Below, piece by piece: positions 1 to 12,224 of a DNA stretch of 64,000 nt. How positions within the stretch are numbered: the stretch's first letter is position 1; the number at the start of each line of letters is the position of its first letter. The position numbers and the translations under genes are program-made. The DNA comes from Liolophura sinensis. Its lineage: Eukaryota > Mollusca > Polyplacophora > Chitonida > Chitonidae. The notes below the pieces were generated by a model. It was not told where the DNA came from, ran no database searches, and was given only the letters and a program-made list of their open reading frames with translations. The stretch covers positions 40,736,191 through 40,800,190 of the forward strand of contig NC_088302.1 in assembly GCF_032854445.1 (NCBI RefSeq), read 5' to 3'.

Positions 1-559
1 ACCACTAAATCTCCATAATGTTTATTAAAGCTTTCATGTATCACAGGTTCAAAGCTCAATTACTCCGACAACGCCAAACTTTGTTACAGAACCTCGCCGA
101 GCTTTAAACGCCCGACTGCCTGACGTCATTCATGGCTACACAACACTAAATTACCAAACAGCGGAGGGCGCCGTTTTCTTAACACCGCGCTTTTCGCTGG
201 GGCGGAAACTCCACAGCCTCACACAATTTTAAACCTGTTACTATGAGGACCCATCGGGTATCTCATACAATATAAAACAGTAATTAACAAGCACCGGACA
301 ACTCCATATCTCATACAACATCAAACAGTAGATTACAAGAAGACTTTTCAAACCACACAACATTGAACAACAAATCACGGTTGACTCACTTAATCTATAT
401 GTCACACACAATAAAACATTTTACAAGCTGATACACACTTGTAACCTGAAAAGTTTTGCTATTATTTAAGAATGACCCAAATTATTACATTTCGCAAAAT
501 ATTAGCCTTGTATGCATACGTTTTTACCACTCAAAGCAGTTATTAAAGCCTCTCAAATT

Positions 560-3500
560 TAAAGTTATGACATTTTTAAGCACTGCAACCCTTTCAACAC
601 CATAAATAGTACAGGAATACGACTCTGATAGTCACTGAAAGGCAATTTTTAGCTATTCTTATTAAATACAGAGAATTTGTTTTGAATATGGTTTTTTTTT
701 ACCAAAAACCACCGGCATAGTCTCTTTAACAACAACAACATCAGAAAAAAAAAAACGTTAAAACGGGCTAAACGTTAAATTCACACAAAGTACCGCAAAA
801 CAGGCCGACTGCATGATGTTTAACACCAAAGAAACAATAAGCTCCGATGAAGACCTGTGGCCAATCCTACTGGGTGCTTAAGTAAAGATTATTTGTCAAA
901 GGAAATGGATCAAGCCTTGAGTAATCAATAGTTAGACTTCATTCACTACAATGGTAATTTGTTGACGCCAGCCAAGGACCGTTTTTCCTCCAAACTGTTA
1001 TTTATGTGACACTGTCAGACTTAAAATTGCCAAAGTGGAGAGTAGTGCGACAAAAAGCAATCTCACTTCTCTGGAAATGGACCCTGTTTTTCTCCAGAAG
1101 CCCATGCATGTGTGTCCAACGCAAATCTCACACGGTGAAGTTTGTAGAGGAAAATAAACATACATCAATAAACCACTAGTATGTCTACTACTATTAATGT
1201 CGTGTTTTTGAGACTTAAATCTTCAGTGTAATTCAGGTGTCTGTTATATGCGTAAAAACCGTATGAAAGAATACGACACGGAGATTGAAACCAGGCGTCT
1301 TTCTGACCTTGCTGGCCTGTCTGTTTGTAAGTTAGAATCTGCAGCAGTGTCACGTATGGCAACGGAATTTGTGTTTATGAGATAATCAATTTATCAATAA
1401 AGCGAAACACCAAGCACATGCTGAGCTTAAATTGTTAAAGGTGAGACTCCCTTATTAGCAGTTGCAGTTCTTAGGCATATTTCGCTTAAGACTGGAAAGA
1501 TTTGTCTAACTACGTTAAAGAGAGTCCAAGACAACTTATGTATCACTGAATTCCATCGTGAAGAACATACATACATATGGCTATAGAATGCTTACATTTG
1601 CCACGCTAAAAAAGGTACTAACTGAACATCCAACACCTATTCTCTTCAATATTATCTAGCGGCAAAAACATAAACATTGCCCAAACTATGTACGGAATTA
1701 CGAGGCCCCTGAAGCGTTTGCTAATTAATCAATGGTCTTGTGTTTTTTCTTTCAACAAATAACAGTGACAAAGATCGCTGTGGTTTGTGGTTATGGAGAC
1801 TCGAATGTTAATGACTGCCAATTACTAATGATTAAACTTCACTTGGTAAGCTAACAACCTAGACACTATGTCATTAGTGTGTAGCCAGATGTCATGGTAA
1901 GAATTTCGGAATCACAAAAAACAAAAACATCCTGTGAAACTATGGAAGCCGGTTGAGAACATCTCGCCCGGCGGCCCGCTGGTCGTCGGCCGCGCGCGGC
2001 TCGAGGGCGGTGCAAATCCCACGCGAATGGTACCGTTCTCTTCCCGCGGGGGCAGAGGACAAGGGTACGAGGTTTCCTCATCCGGCTTCCATATAAAACG
2101 GAAGTCAAACAGCCGGGTATTTTTCACACAACATTTCTTTGTTAAGTGATCTGTTCAAAATCAGGGTCTTGCCAGAAAGCCACTATGCGCTAGTAAATAT
2201 ACTGGTCTCACGGCTGTGTTCTTAGCACACGCAGATTTACAATCGTGCAATAGGCATCAGTTCAACATACTATATTCTTCGATGAGGAATTGGCTATGGC
2301 TTAGCGTAATTTACCTACACATGGATTTATGGCACGAAAAAACAAATTACATCCATATTTATCTCGTCGTAAACTTTGGAGAATTTTGCATATTTTTGTT
2401 GAATTCATACATTTGGCCCTAAGTCTCAGTGTATTTTGGATAAACTATTTGGAACAGCGCTTTCTATTGTGATGGTTGGCAGGAGGGGAGGCTTGGTCTT
2501 ATAGGGTCGTTACTTTCTATCCTTTCACACGCGTTTAACCTGATTAAGCTATCTTAGGCTGAGTTTTCTCCTTTGCTTAGAGTGTCTTGTTTCCAAGCAA
2601 TTTCATCCCAAATACTGAACCCGCCAGTTGTTTGACGATTGTCTGTGCAACTCTATATATGACGATTCTCTTTGACATTTCACACCTAGAAACCATTATC
2701 CCTGTTTCTTTGTACGGGACAGGTAAAATGGGATTGATGACTTAAGGTGTTGATGTCCGTGACTTCTTTCCGGGTAACACCATACCAGAACGAAGCCTAA
2801 ACTCTCCCAGTCCCAACTCGCTGACCCCTGTGAACTCGATACTAAAATATCTTTCTATGCCCCGCCATTGTTCCACGTGTATATTGATTGAAACAGTACT
2901 GCTTAGAGGCGCAGTAGCGATGACCTATTTTGGTAAAGATTGATCTATCGATCTATTGGAGGAAGGTTTGATTGACATAAGTAAGGCTAATTCTAAAGCT
3001 AGCTGTGCTTGTATATAAGAAATATATATAAATACGCTGAATTAACAGTCGTGTACTGTGTTTTTCTTCTATTCCTTTTTCATTTTTGGAATATCCGATA
3101 GAAATGGTGGTATTGCTTATATGTTAGAGGAGATAAACTAACTAGCCAACATTTATAGACGTTCAATGATTGCCAGTAAATCCTTCACTTGAAAGCTCGC
3201 GGTACATCTCTGTTATCATGTCTTTAAACCCTCTGCAGGCTGTGCCAAATACTTTGCTGTCCCATTTACAACTCCTTCGCACTCCAAGACTCGATCAGGT
3301 CGATCTGCGTGGTTCTATTCCACATACAGCACATATCGACCTTTTGGCAGTATTGTCAGCGGACACGATGAATTAGGCTCTGTACATCTGGCCCTCTTCC
3401 GGCTTCCGTTTTTATATTTACTTATCGACATGTAATAAAATCTTCAACTGGTCCAGTTATTGACCTCAACCCCTTGTTCGAATCATAGTATTTTCTCTTT

Positions 3501-5195
3501 GTCCCATAGCCGTAAAGATCAAAAACAGGATGTTCGAAGAGAGAAATCGTTTCTCACATTTCTTTGGTTTATTGTCTTCTTGTTAGGTATGGTGTGTTCT
3601 GTTTCTTGATCGTCTTGTACATTTTAATGCGCATGTGCCGCCGCTTTTGAGCTCACAAATAGGTGATTATTTACACTTATGTCTTTCTTCAGGTTATTGT
3701 TTTCTTATTCTGTAATTTAAAGTCTGCGATCTGATATGGCCGCGTTATTACGCCTCTTTCTTGCACAACACAATGCAGACTTTAAACTGACGTAAACCCT
3801 ATTATAATCATATGAAAAAAAGTGCAAAAGTATATTCGGCATTCGGCAGGGAATCGTTTCAGACTAAAACATATAAGATGTTGTTGTTTTTTTTTAACCG
3901 AGTACAGTATCATACATGATGAAGTAGATTTTAACAAGCCCAGCCTATTTCCTGTCGTTAGGCTCCCACAGATGTGTACATGAATATCAAACATTTATAG
4001 GACATATAGATAAATGTCAGCTAACGTCTTTGAGAAATGAATACCATTCTCAGGTGAACTGCTGAATGAAGGTGGAACAAGAGAATCAAACAAACAGGCC
4101 TAACCACTGAATATTAATGAGGGCATAAATGATTGGAGAGTCACGTGATAAGTCAGAACACACGCTCAGACAAACGCTGGTTCCCAACCTTGGTTACCGC
4201 CTTGCAAAATGACGCCATACTGATGTTTAGTCAATATTATGCATGGGGGAAACCGGAGTCACCTGGGTAAAGTGCGCAAACGCCCATTTAATTATTTAAA
4301 TGTAAATGTGTGACAGTCGTTGTCGTGGTAGATAATTTGTGTTACTCAAACAATCTGAAAAATAATCTTAGACCTACAGCCTATCATGCCCAGGCGCTTA
4401 CCAGGTGCAAATATCCCCGTTCATCCATATAAATGCAGACCAGTGAGTGAGTTCCTTTTATTTTTTGCTTTCTTCATCTCTGTCTGGTTACAACCTGAGA
4501 ACGTTTCTTTTGAAACTTCATGATAATTAGCACCGTGTCTCTAATTCACTTAGCTGTCCATGTAAACAGAAGGTGGTGTTTACCACTTCCATAACAAGTA
4601 AAATAATGAACATCCAATGTAGCCCACTTTAGGGGTTTAGCATGCTTTTCTAGATAAAGGCTGGGGTAGAAGAGGAATGCGTCGGCTGTGAAGGGTGGAG
4701 CAGTCACACTCAGCTAGTCGACTTATACACCGACATTTACATGTCAATGTCGTCTGTGCAGTTAACGCTGAGTAATGGGACAAATGTTCCAATGATATAA
4801 TATCGACGTACTCAGGCCTCTGGTCTGCAACACAATTATGTCTCCTTGGAGAGCAACTCGCTGCCAATCTGGTTTTGTTTGATGACGGCCACAAAGAGTG
4901 TTAACGGCTTCATAATAGAAGAGCCGGTCTACCATTGTATGCAAAAAAACCCCGATTATCAACTTTCAGATGTGTGATTTATTCAGGCCATGTTTTACGT
5001 AACATACAGTCTAGAGGAATTTGTCAGAAAACATTTCTGAGAAAGAATAGAGGGGTCCAAATACGGATCACTGTTGGGCGTTTCAGAATACTCAGTGTTT
5101 ATCTTGCGACTCATCTGTTAATTCACCATCCTCTACTTCTACAATGTCACCTTTGACGATCTGGAACAATGGACACTTGCGTATGATTTTCTACT
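560..5195 (+). repeat. Duplicon copy A (non-coding)
   Basis: First of at least five partial copies of a long duplicon. Shared blocks include 836-870 (like 14448-14485), 1290-1330 (like 5235-5275 and 14860-14900), 1719-1745 (like 5669 and 15260), 2342 (like 6307 and 15873), 2661-2860 (like 8099-8300 and 17370-17570), 4389-4440 (like 12932-12985), 4830-4980 (like 9395-9510, 13400-13530, 19080-19210) and 5075-5190 (like 9580-9660, 13655-13760). Their order is the same in each copy. Open frames are under 90 codons and do not correspond between copies, so I call it non-coding. At about 5195 the sequence jumps back to a block found near 1250, which marks the joint with copy B. For 1-560 I see no second copy and no gene. 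Confidence 0.75.
1941..2095. mobile_element. GC-rich MITE-like insertion with terminal inverted repeats
   Basis: A 155-bp island, far richer in G+C than its surroundings, interrupts duplicon copy A. It starts TATGGAAGCCGGTTGAG and ends with the complement of TATGGAAGCCGGATGAG, so the inverted ends match over 17 bases with one mismatch. AAAC flanks it on both sides (1937-1940 and 2096-2099). Copies B (about 5912) and D (about 15508) have an uninterrupted AAACGGA there, which is the empty site. It has no coding capacity of its own and looks like a short non-autonomous DNA transposon. The family is not recognised. Confidence 0.75.
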
Positions 5196-8100
5196 ATGAA
5201 AAACCGTGAGGAAGAATATGACACGACGACTGAAATCAGGTGTCTTTCTGACCTTGTTGACCTGTTTACAAGCTAAAATCTGCAGAAGTGTTGCGGATGG
5301 CAAAGGAATCTGTGTTTACCAGATCAATCAATCCATCACGAAAGTGATATAGCAAGCAAATGTGCGACCTAAATTATGACAGCTGAAAATATTACCTTAC
5401 TCGAAGTTGCAGTTTAGACGCCCATTTTATGAACAAGTGGAACAGTTTGTGTGACTAAGGTAAAGAGAAATGAAAATTTATACATCAGAAAGTGAAGCAA
5501 AGGTCACTGTACTTCCAACACGAAAAACATACATATACGGGATGGTACAGTGGTTCCGTTTTCCAGACTGCATAACATACAAACTGGACATAACAACACA
5601 TGTTCTCTTCAGCATTCTTAGAGCAGAGCTGGGAAAACATCACCCAAACGTTACGAGGCCTCATTTGCTAATTAATCAATAGTCTTGTGTTTTTGCCTTT
5701 CACCAAACACCATTAAACAAAGAACGGCCCTGAGGCAAGCACCTATACCTGTGGCTGTGAAGACTTGAACGCTGCTGACAGCCAATTACTAATGATTAAA
5801 CGTTACCCAGGAAGCTAACAACCTTTGTTTTTTGAGAGCCCGACGTCTCTAGCGCGTAGATAGACGTGATGGTATGAATTACGGAATACCCCAAAACAAA
5901 AACATCCCGTGAAACGGAGATGAACCAGCCATTTAATTTCAACAAAGATCAAAAAAGGGGGACAATCCCGTAATTCTGCGTTTCAGCAGTATGCCATTAT
6001 ATCCCGGGGAATTGGCCAACCATTTCTAAGAAATCTTCATTGATATATAAGAATGTACATTACAAAGACTCTACGCTTATCGCATTTTGTTTAACACTGG
6101 GTTTCATGAATGTCATGTGTTAGGGATTTGGCTCTTTGGATCACTTTGTTCATAGCAAACGCTAAGTAGAAAACATACTATTCACTTTCTCAACGTGGTA
6201 CTTACAACTGTCAAGTAGGCATCATTTGAACATAAAATATTCTCGATTATAGAATGACTATGGTTTACCTATCTTACCTGCATATGTATTTACGGCACCA
6301 AAGAACAAATTACATCCAGTTTTATCTTGTCGACAATGTTGCAGAATTTGTCTTAAAGGAATGCAGGGCTTATCTTTGCGCTTTACAACTGAACCCATAC
6401 ACTTATCCATGGTGTGTGTATGGCAAACAAAATCCTCAGTGTATTTTGGAGAAGTTGTTCGAGATTGAGCTTTCTATAAGCAAAGTCCCCACTGTTTATT
6501 CGTCTGCATTGATTTTATCCCACCCCTTCAACGTTTGTGCAAAAACACTAAGGACCTTTATCATATACTATGCGTGTTATCCGCCTGATTCAGAACCGTG
6601 AAATATTTTTCCGTATCACCATCCTATGAACATTGACCTTTGCACTGGGTGACTTTTGCATTGGGTGACCTCTGGCTGATAAAGCTCTGATTTTCTAAAC
6701 GCGAATTTCCATGCAGTGCTGAAGTACTTACATCAACATGCGATTTTCTATCCTTAAACCCTCGGGAAAAATTTTAATTTTCTCTACTGTCTGCATGCCA
6801 TTATCAAAGGCAAACCGTTTACAATAATTATTTGTCTGTTTCATGATTTTTTGTGTGATCAGATTGCATTCAGTGGAGCATAGAGCTGTCATTTCAGGTC
6901 AGATTTACCGTTGAAACCATCTGCACATTAAGTGTTATCACCATTTTGCCTTGGCATCAACTACATGAGAAAAGCTTCAAGTAGTGTGTGGTATAAATGT
7001 CAGCCAGTAGGTAAATCCACAACTCTGAAATCCATAATGAAGACTATGGCAAAAGAGTTTAACTTACCTGGCCGTTTAACGAACAATAGTGGCAGTAAAT
7101 CTGCTTGGTGCTGGTATGGCAACTCACTGGTCACAAAAATGTTACAAGCATCAACAATTACGCTTTCACTTCTCGTAGTGCCGGTATGCAGGGAAAAATG
7201 GGCACATCATTTCAAATAAACCAGTTGCACGTAGCCTTCGACCTCATTTGTGGACCTGTCCTACCAACACACTACATCCAAAGAAATGTGACTCATGTGT
7301 CTCATCCAGTGCTTCTCCATTGCAGAACGATGCTTTTTTTTCCACAAAATATTACACACAGTTTGAACCATGACACTCGCACAAGTACAACTGCAGGGAT
7401 TTTCCAGTATGCATTCTTCCCAAAGTGCGCATTCCACTTGAATTTCTGCCAAACGGCCAATAGCCATTGACTTTGAAGGCGAACTTTCCTACGATGAAAC
7501 TTCAGAAGCTTTGAAAGACTTGATGTTTTATCAATTACATTTTCATCGTTTTACACGACTCTGTGTTTCTCTGCTATTTGTTCTCCTCTTTTTCTTCATG
7601 TAATCTGCGAGCTATTGATATACGCTATATTTAGAACGAACTTCACGTGCGCGCTCTGGTTTGGAAGCATCGTGCAGCCCATCGCGCTACCAGATACTAC
7701 GTAGAGCATTAGAGTACGAAGTACATACCCGGATTTCATTGCCTCAAAATAGCCTTTATAGGAGGTATATGATAAAAAGATTATCAGTACACTGTGTTGA
7801 TTGATGCGGGCTTGGTCGATACGGTAACGTAATCGCAGAGAACGATGCAGATCAGCACATTGTACTGATAGTCTCTATTTATATTGACAGGTAATACACT
7901 TAAGGGGCGGGCAGCTGCTCTTATAAGGCTGTTACTTTCGATCCTTTTATATGGGTTTTATCTGAAAGACAAAGGTCGATTAGGCTATCTTAGACTGAGG
8001 TTCTTCTTTTCCCTAGAAGGCGTCTCCTTTCCAAGAAATCCACACCAGATATTGAACCCACCAGTTGTTTGACGATTGTTAATGCGACTCTGTATGACGA

Positions 8101-9749
8101 CTCTCTTTGACATTTCACACCTAGAAACCATTATCCCTGTTTCTTTGTACGGGGCACGTAAAAGGGGACTAAAGATTTCAAGTGTTGATGTTGTCGCTGA
8201 CTTCTTTCCGGGTAACACCACACCAGTACAGAACTAAGCCTAAACTCTCCAAGTCCCAACTCGCTGACCCCTGTGAACTCGATACTACAATGACTTTTTC
8301 TGCCCCACCAGTCTTTTGTTCCTCCTGTCTATTGATTGAAGCAGTAGAGCTTAGAGGCGAAGTAGTGAAGGCCTATTTAGGTAAACATTGATTTATCGAT
8401 CGATTAAAGGAAGATTTGATTGACAGACATAAGGCTAATTCCAAGGGTAGATGTGCCGGTGTATGAGAAATCTGAAAATACAAAACACTCTGAAGAAACA
8501 TTCTGGTAGCTTGTTTTTCTTCTATTCCTTCTTCTTTTTTTGGAATAACGGGCAGGAATGGTGGTATTGTTCATACGTTACAGAAGACAAACTAACTGGC
8601 CAACATTTGTAGACGTTCAGTGGTTAGTGGGAAATCTTTCACCTGAAAGCCTGCGGTACATCGCTACTGTCGTGTCTTAACACATTCTACAGATTGTGGC
8701 AAATACTTTGCTGTTCAATTTCCAGCTCACTTGCACTTGAAACTCGATCAGTTCGATCTGTTTGGCTGTTTTTCACATACAACACCTATCAACTTATTTA
8801 CAGTATTGTGAGAGGACACATGTTGAATTAAGTTCTGTTCATCAAGTATGTCCCTCTTCCGGCTTCAGTTTGCATGTTTGTTTAGCGCCATGTAACAAAA
8901 TCTACCACCATTCAAATAACTGCTTCCTAAGATAAAAGAGTGAAAATGTATATTCAGTAGAGTATTGGTTCAGACTAAGACATATTACTTTTTTGAGCCG
9001 AGATCGTTGCGGATATGTGCACCTCAGTATGATCTAGCGCATGTACATTGTCACAGTTTCATCTTCGATTAAGCAAATTTTAACATGCTCAACATATTTG
9101 CTATCATTAATCTCCCACAGAGGTAGATATGATTATTAGAGTCACATAATTTATGTGGTGTTTACCATTTCCTTAAGATGCAAAATATTGAATACCCAAC
9201 GTCGCACACTTTTCCAGATAAAGACAGGAATAGTAGCGGTATGTGTCGGCTGTGAGGGGTGGAGCAGTTACACTCAGCTAGTAGACCTATACACCGATAT
9301 TTACATGTCATTGTCGTCTGTGCAGTTAACGCTAAGTAATGGGACAAATGTTCCAATGATATAATATCGACGTACTCAGGCCTCTGGTCTGCAACACAAT
9401 TATGTCTCCTTGGAGAGCAACTCGCTGCAATCTGGTTTTCTTTGATGATGGCCACAAAGATAAGAGTCTCAAACGGCTTCATCATAGAAGGGTCGGTCTA
9501 CCATTGTATGCAAAAAACACCCGACAAATTTATGACAAAGAATAGAGACGGTCCAGATATGGATCACTGTTGTGCGTTTCAGAATACTCAGTGTTTATCT
9601 TACGACTCATCTGTTAATTCACCATCCTCCACTTCTACAATATACGACACTTTTGTGTTAAATATACTGAACTATTTGACTGTTCCTGCTTCAAGGCGCG
9701 TTCTTCAAGGGAATTTCTTGTTCTCCAGGTTATTTTATTTGTTGTTTTA

Positions 9750-10014
9750 TTTTTTTGATTGGTGTTTTACGCCTTACTCAAGAATATTTCACTTATACGA
9801 CGGCGATCAGCATTATGGTGGGTGGAAACCGGGCACAGCCCGGGGGAAATCCACGACCATCCGCAGGTTGCTGCTAGACCTTCCGACTTACGGCCGGACA
9901 GGAAGCCAGCATGAGCTGGACTTGAACTCACAGCGAGTTCAGCTCTCATTGGTGAGAGACCCCTGGGTCATTACGCTGCGCTAGCTCGCTAATCAACTGA
10001 GCCACGGAGGCCCC
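9750..10014 (-). mobile_element. tRNA-derived SINE, full length (type 1)
   Basis: Read on the minus strand it starts at 10014 with GGGGCCTCCGTGGCTCAG. This tRNA-like head has an A box (TGGCTCAGTTG) and a B box (GAGTTCAAGTCC). The 3' domain with AAGTGAAATATTCTTGAGTA follows, then an AAATAAAA-type tail. GGGAA flanks it at 9709-9713 and 10015-10019. Copies C (14075) and D (19545) have the unoccupied sequence. A 180-codon plus-strand frame (9442-9984) runs through it and is not a gene. Confidence 0.9.
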
Positions 10015-10039
10015 GGGAACGTCCAGGACACAAATCTAA

Positions 10040-10460
10040 ACTATATCAAACAGAAGGTACAACTGAAAATATACCAAACAGAAGGCACAACTGAAAATAT
10101 ACCAGACAGGAGGCACAACTGAAAATATACCAAACAGAAGGCACAACTGAAAGTATACCAAACAGAAGGCACAACTGAAAATATACCAGACAGAAAGCAC
10201 AACTGAAAATATACCAAACAGAAGGCACAACTGAAAATATACCAAACATAAGGCACAACTGAAAATATACCAGACAGAAAGCACAACTGAAAATATACCA
10301 AACAGAAAGCACAACTAAAAATATACCAAACAGAAGACACAACTGAAAATATACCAAACAGAAGGCACAACTGAAAATATACCAAACAGAAAGCACAACT
10401 GAAAATATACCAAACAGAAGGCACAAACGAACTGTAAAAGCCTGGATGCACAACTGAAAA
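10040..10460. repeat. 28-bp minisatellite
   Basis: About 15 tandem units of 28 bp, built on AACTGAAAATATACC plus AAACAGAAGGCAC, with only a few substitutions between units. Because 28 is not a multiple of three and no frame on the minus strand meets a stop, three overlapping minus-strand frames of 92-142 codons arise, all repeating an FSVVxSVWYI-like period. These are artefacts of the repeat. Degenerate units occur at the same place in duplicon copies D (19590-19740) and E (27960-28330). Confidence 0.93.
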
Positions 10461-11432
10461 TACAAGCATAAAGTCGAAGTGAGAGTAATGCCTTTCTTAT
10501 AGTTGATTGTTACGAACCCTATCTTTAAATATTGTATTATATTTTTTTTATTTTATGTTTTTTTGTTTACTCATTTACTCAAGTCTGTTTCAGAGCAGTT
10601 ATATTTACTATATTTTGTCATTCACTTTGAAGGATTTGGTGGGCTTGGAGATATCGGCTTTCACGCCATTCGACAATCGTCATTTGTACTACATTTTCTG
10701 TGTGTAGCACTTTATGAGCTTGTGTTCCACCACTTGCTATTTTTAAGACGTTATTTTGGAGTTTTTATCTCTCATTGTTTCTTTGTGCGATTACGTACAT
10801 TTCATCCTAGTTTACCCTGAAAGTGACTTTGTGTATATTTCCGAGGACTGAAACATACATCGCCAGCTCGGTATCAACACGCTGGGCCCACTGCAGCTTA
10901 TCACGTTATCGGACTCTCATCCTCTTGACTGTGGTTTCTATATTTACGTGGACTGACTCGCCCTTGGAAGCCGGAATATTCCATTCGGATTTAGACGCTG
11001 TCATCAGTAAGAGAATATATATATTTTTTAATTATTTGTATTGGTTTGTGTTTTATTATCAGCTGTATTATTTGTCTATTTTGTTCAGATATATGTACTG
11101 AATTTATTCAAGCGTCTTCATGTTTCTTTCTTTGATCTTATGTTAGGCCTATCGTTGATCTGGGAGTTAAACAAACCAGTTGTTTCACATTTCTACACTC
11201 CGATAGTGGAACCCTTATATTGATCTTCGGATTATCTCTTGATTTATTTGCCTGTTATTCTTATTGAGCCGATTAATATTTCTGGGGCATCTAATTTGTC
11301 CACTAAAGTTAATGAATCTTGGCAGTGTGACTTTTGATAAGAACTTTAATATCCACATCAATCCTACAGCGCCAAGATAATGGCTTATTGTGATGTCTGA
11401 GACGCACCTGCATCATGGATTGTGACTTAATG

Positions 11433-11479
<47 letters not shown>

Positions 11480-11492
11480 TATTATTATTATA
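11433..11492. repeat. (ATA)n/(ATT)n microsatellite
   Basis: An uninterrupted ATA run followed by ATT units, together able to fold on themselves. The paralogous copies D (about 20010) and E (about 29545) have only AATGATAAT at this position, so the array expanded in copy B alone. A minus-strand frame with a polyisoleucine run comes from it and is not a gene. Confidence 0.95.
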
Positions 11493-12224
11493 AAATTAAT
11501 TAATATAGTTGGCGAGTAATTGGAAAATATTCGCAAGTAATTACCCACTAAAACAAATCTGAAATGATCTAAGAAACTGACTTTCAAAGATTGTTTCGTT
11601 TAATCGTCGGATACATTTAATTTTATCGGTCCTATTTTCATAGCTAATGAGAGATGTATTCTGACGTTTTTTACATGGTAGGCAGTTATGTTTCTTCATT
11701 CTCAACATTATTTTACTTCATGATACGTCGATTTTTTCGAATGCACTTGTATTTGCTCGTTGACCTGAGTCACTACTTATTCTTGGGTACCTTACTCATA
11801 TATCCTTGCCAACTCGCTATTTCCACCATGTCGAATTCTCATGAACAGGTGAGTTTTTTTTTTAAACGCCTATGGACCAAAACGGACACAAACATGCCCA
11901 AACGTGTGCACGCGCGACATATAGAATTCTAAAAAAAACGTGCACGTGCTTGTTTCGAATTTTTGCCCCTCGAAACTAAAAAGCAAAAAGCCTGAGTGAA
12001 GTGAAATGCCAAATGACTGTATTTCACGGTTCATGTGCTTCCACCCGCCAATTTAACACATCCATTTAACATACCACGAACTTTTCAGTATTAAATACAT
12101 CAAGTGGTAAACACTAAACAATTGCCTCTTGCTACTTAAGTTCAAAGTCCTGAAACTACAGTTTCTAAAAGTCGTTGTTGCCATTTTTGGCGCTGTTTCC
12201 AATGGGGATGGTTTTTTTTATTTC

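Larger units (their letters stand above)
5196..12000 (+). repeat. Duplicon copy B (non-coding)
   Basis: Begins abruptly at about 5196 inside the block that sits near 1250 in copy A and 14820 in copy D, then follows the shared order to about 12000. Its right part includes 11220-11430 (like 19800-19990 and 28430-28500 plus 29455-29540) and 11890-11990 (like 20640-20760). Relative to the other copies it lacks the blocks found at 4180-4440 in copy A. It carries a SINE (9750-10014), an expanded 28-bp minisatellite and an ATA microsatellite. The 115-codon plus-strand frame at 6254-6601 and the 121-codon frame at 7105-7470 are not kept in the paralogous copies, so I do not call genes. Confidence 0.75.

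Noticed and set aside
7105-7470. 121-codon plus-strand frame partly repeated at 16437-16742
   Set aside because: The two share their C-terminal ends only because the underlying 1.4-kb DNA is nearly identical. Stops and shifts differ upstream, and copy A has no counterpart.
9442-9984. 180-codon plus-strand frame, the longest in the window
   Set aside because: It crosses a junction between duplicon sequence and a SINE on the opposite strand; the paralogous copies do not keep the frame.
10036-10469. Three overlapping minus-strand frames of 92-142 codons with FSVV/SVWYI periodicity, resembling a membrane repeat protein
   Set aside because: They arise from a stop-free 28-bp tandem unit read in all three frames.
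11309-11587. Minus-strand frame with a long isoleucine run
   Set aside because: It is a translation of the ATA/ATT microsatellite.
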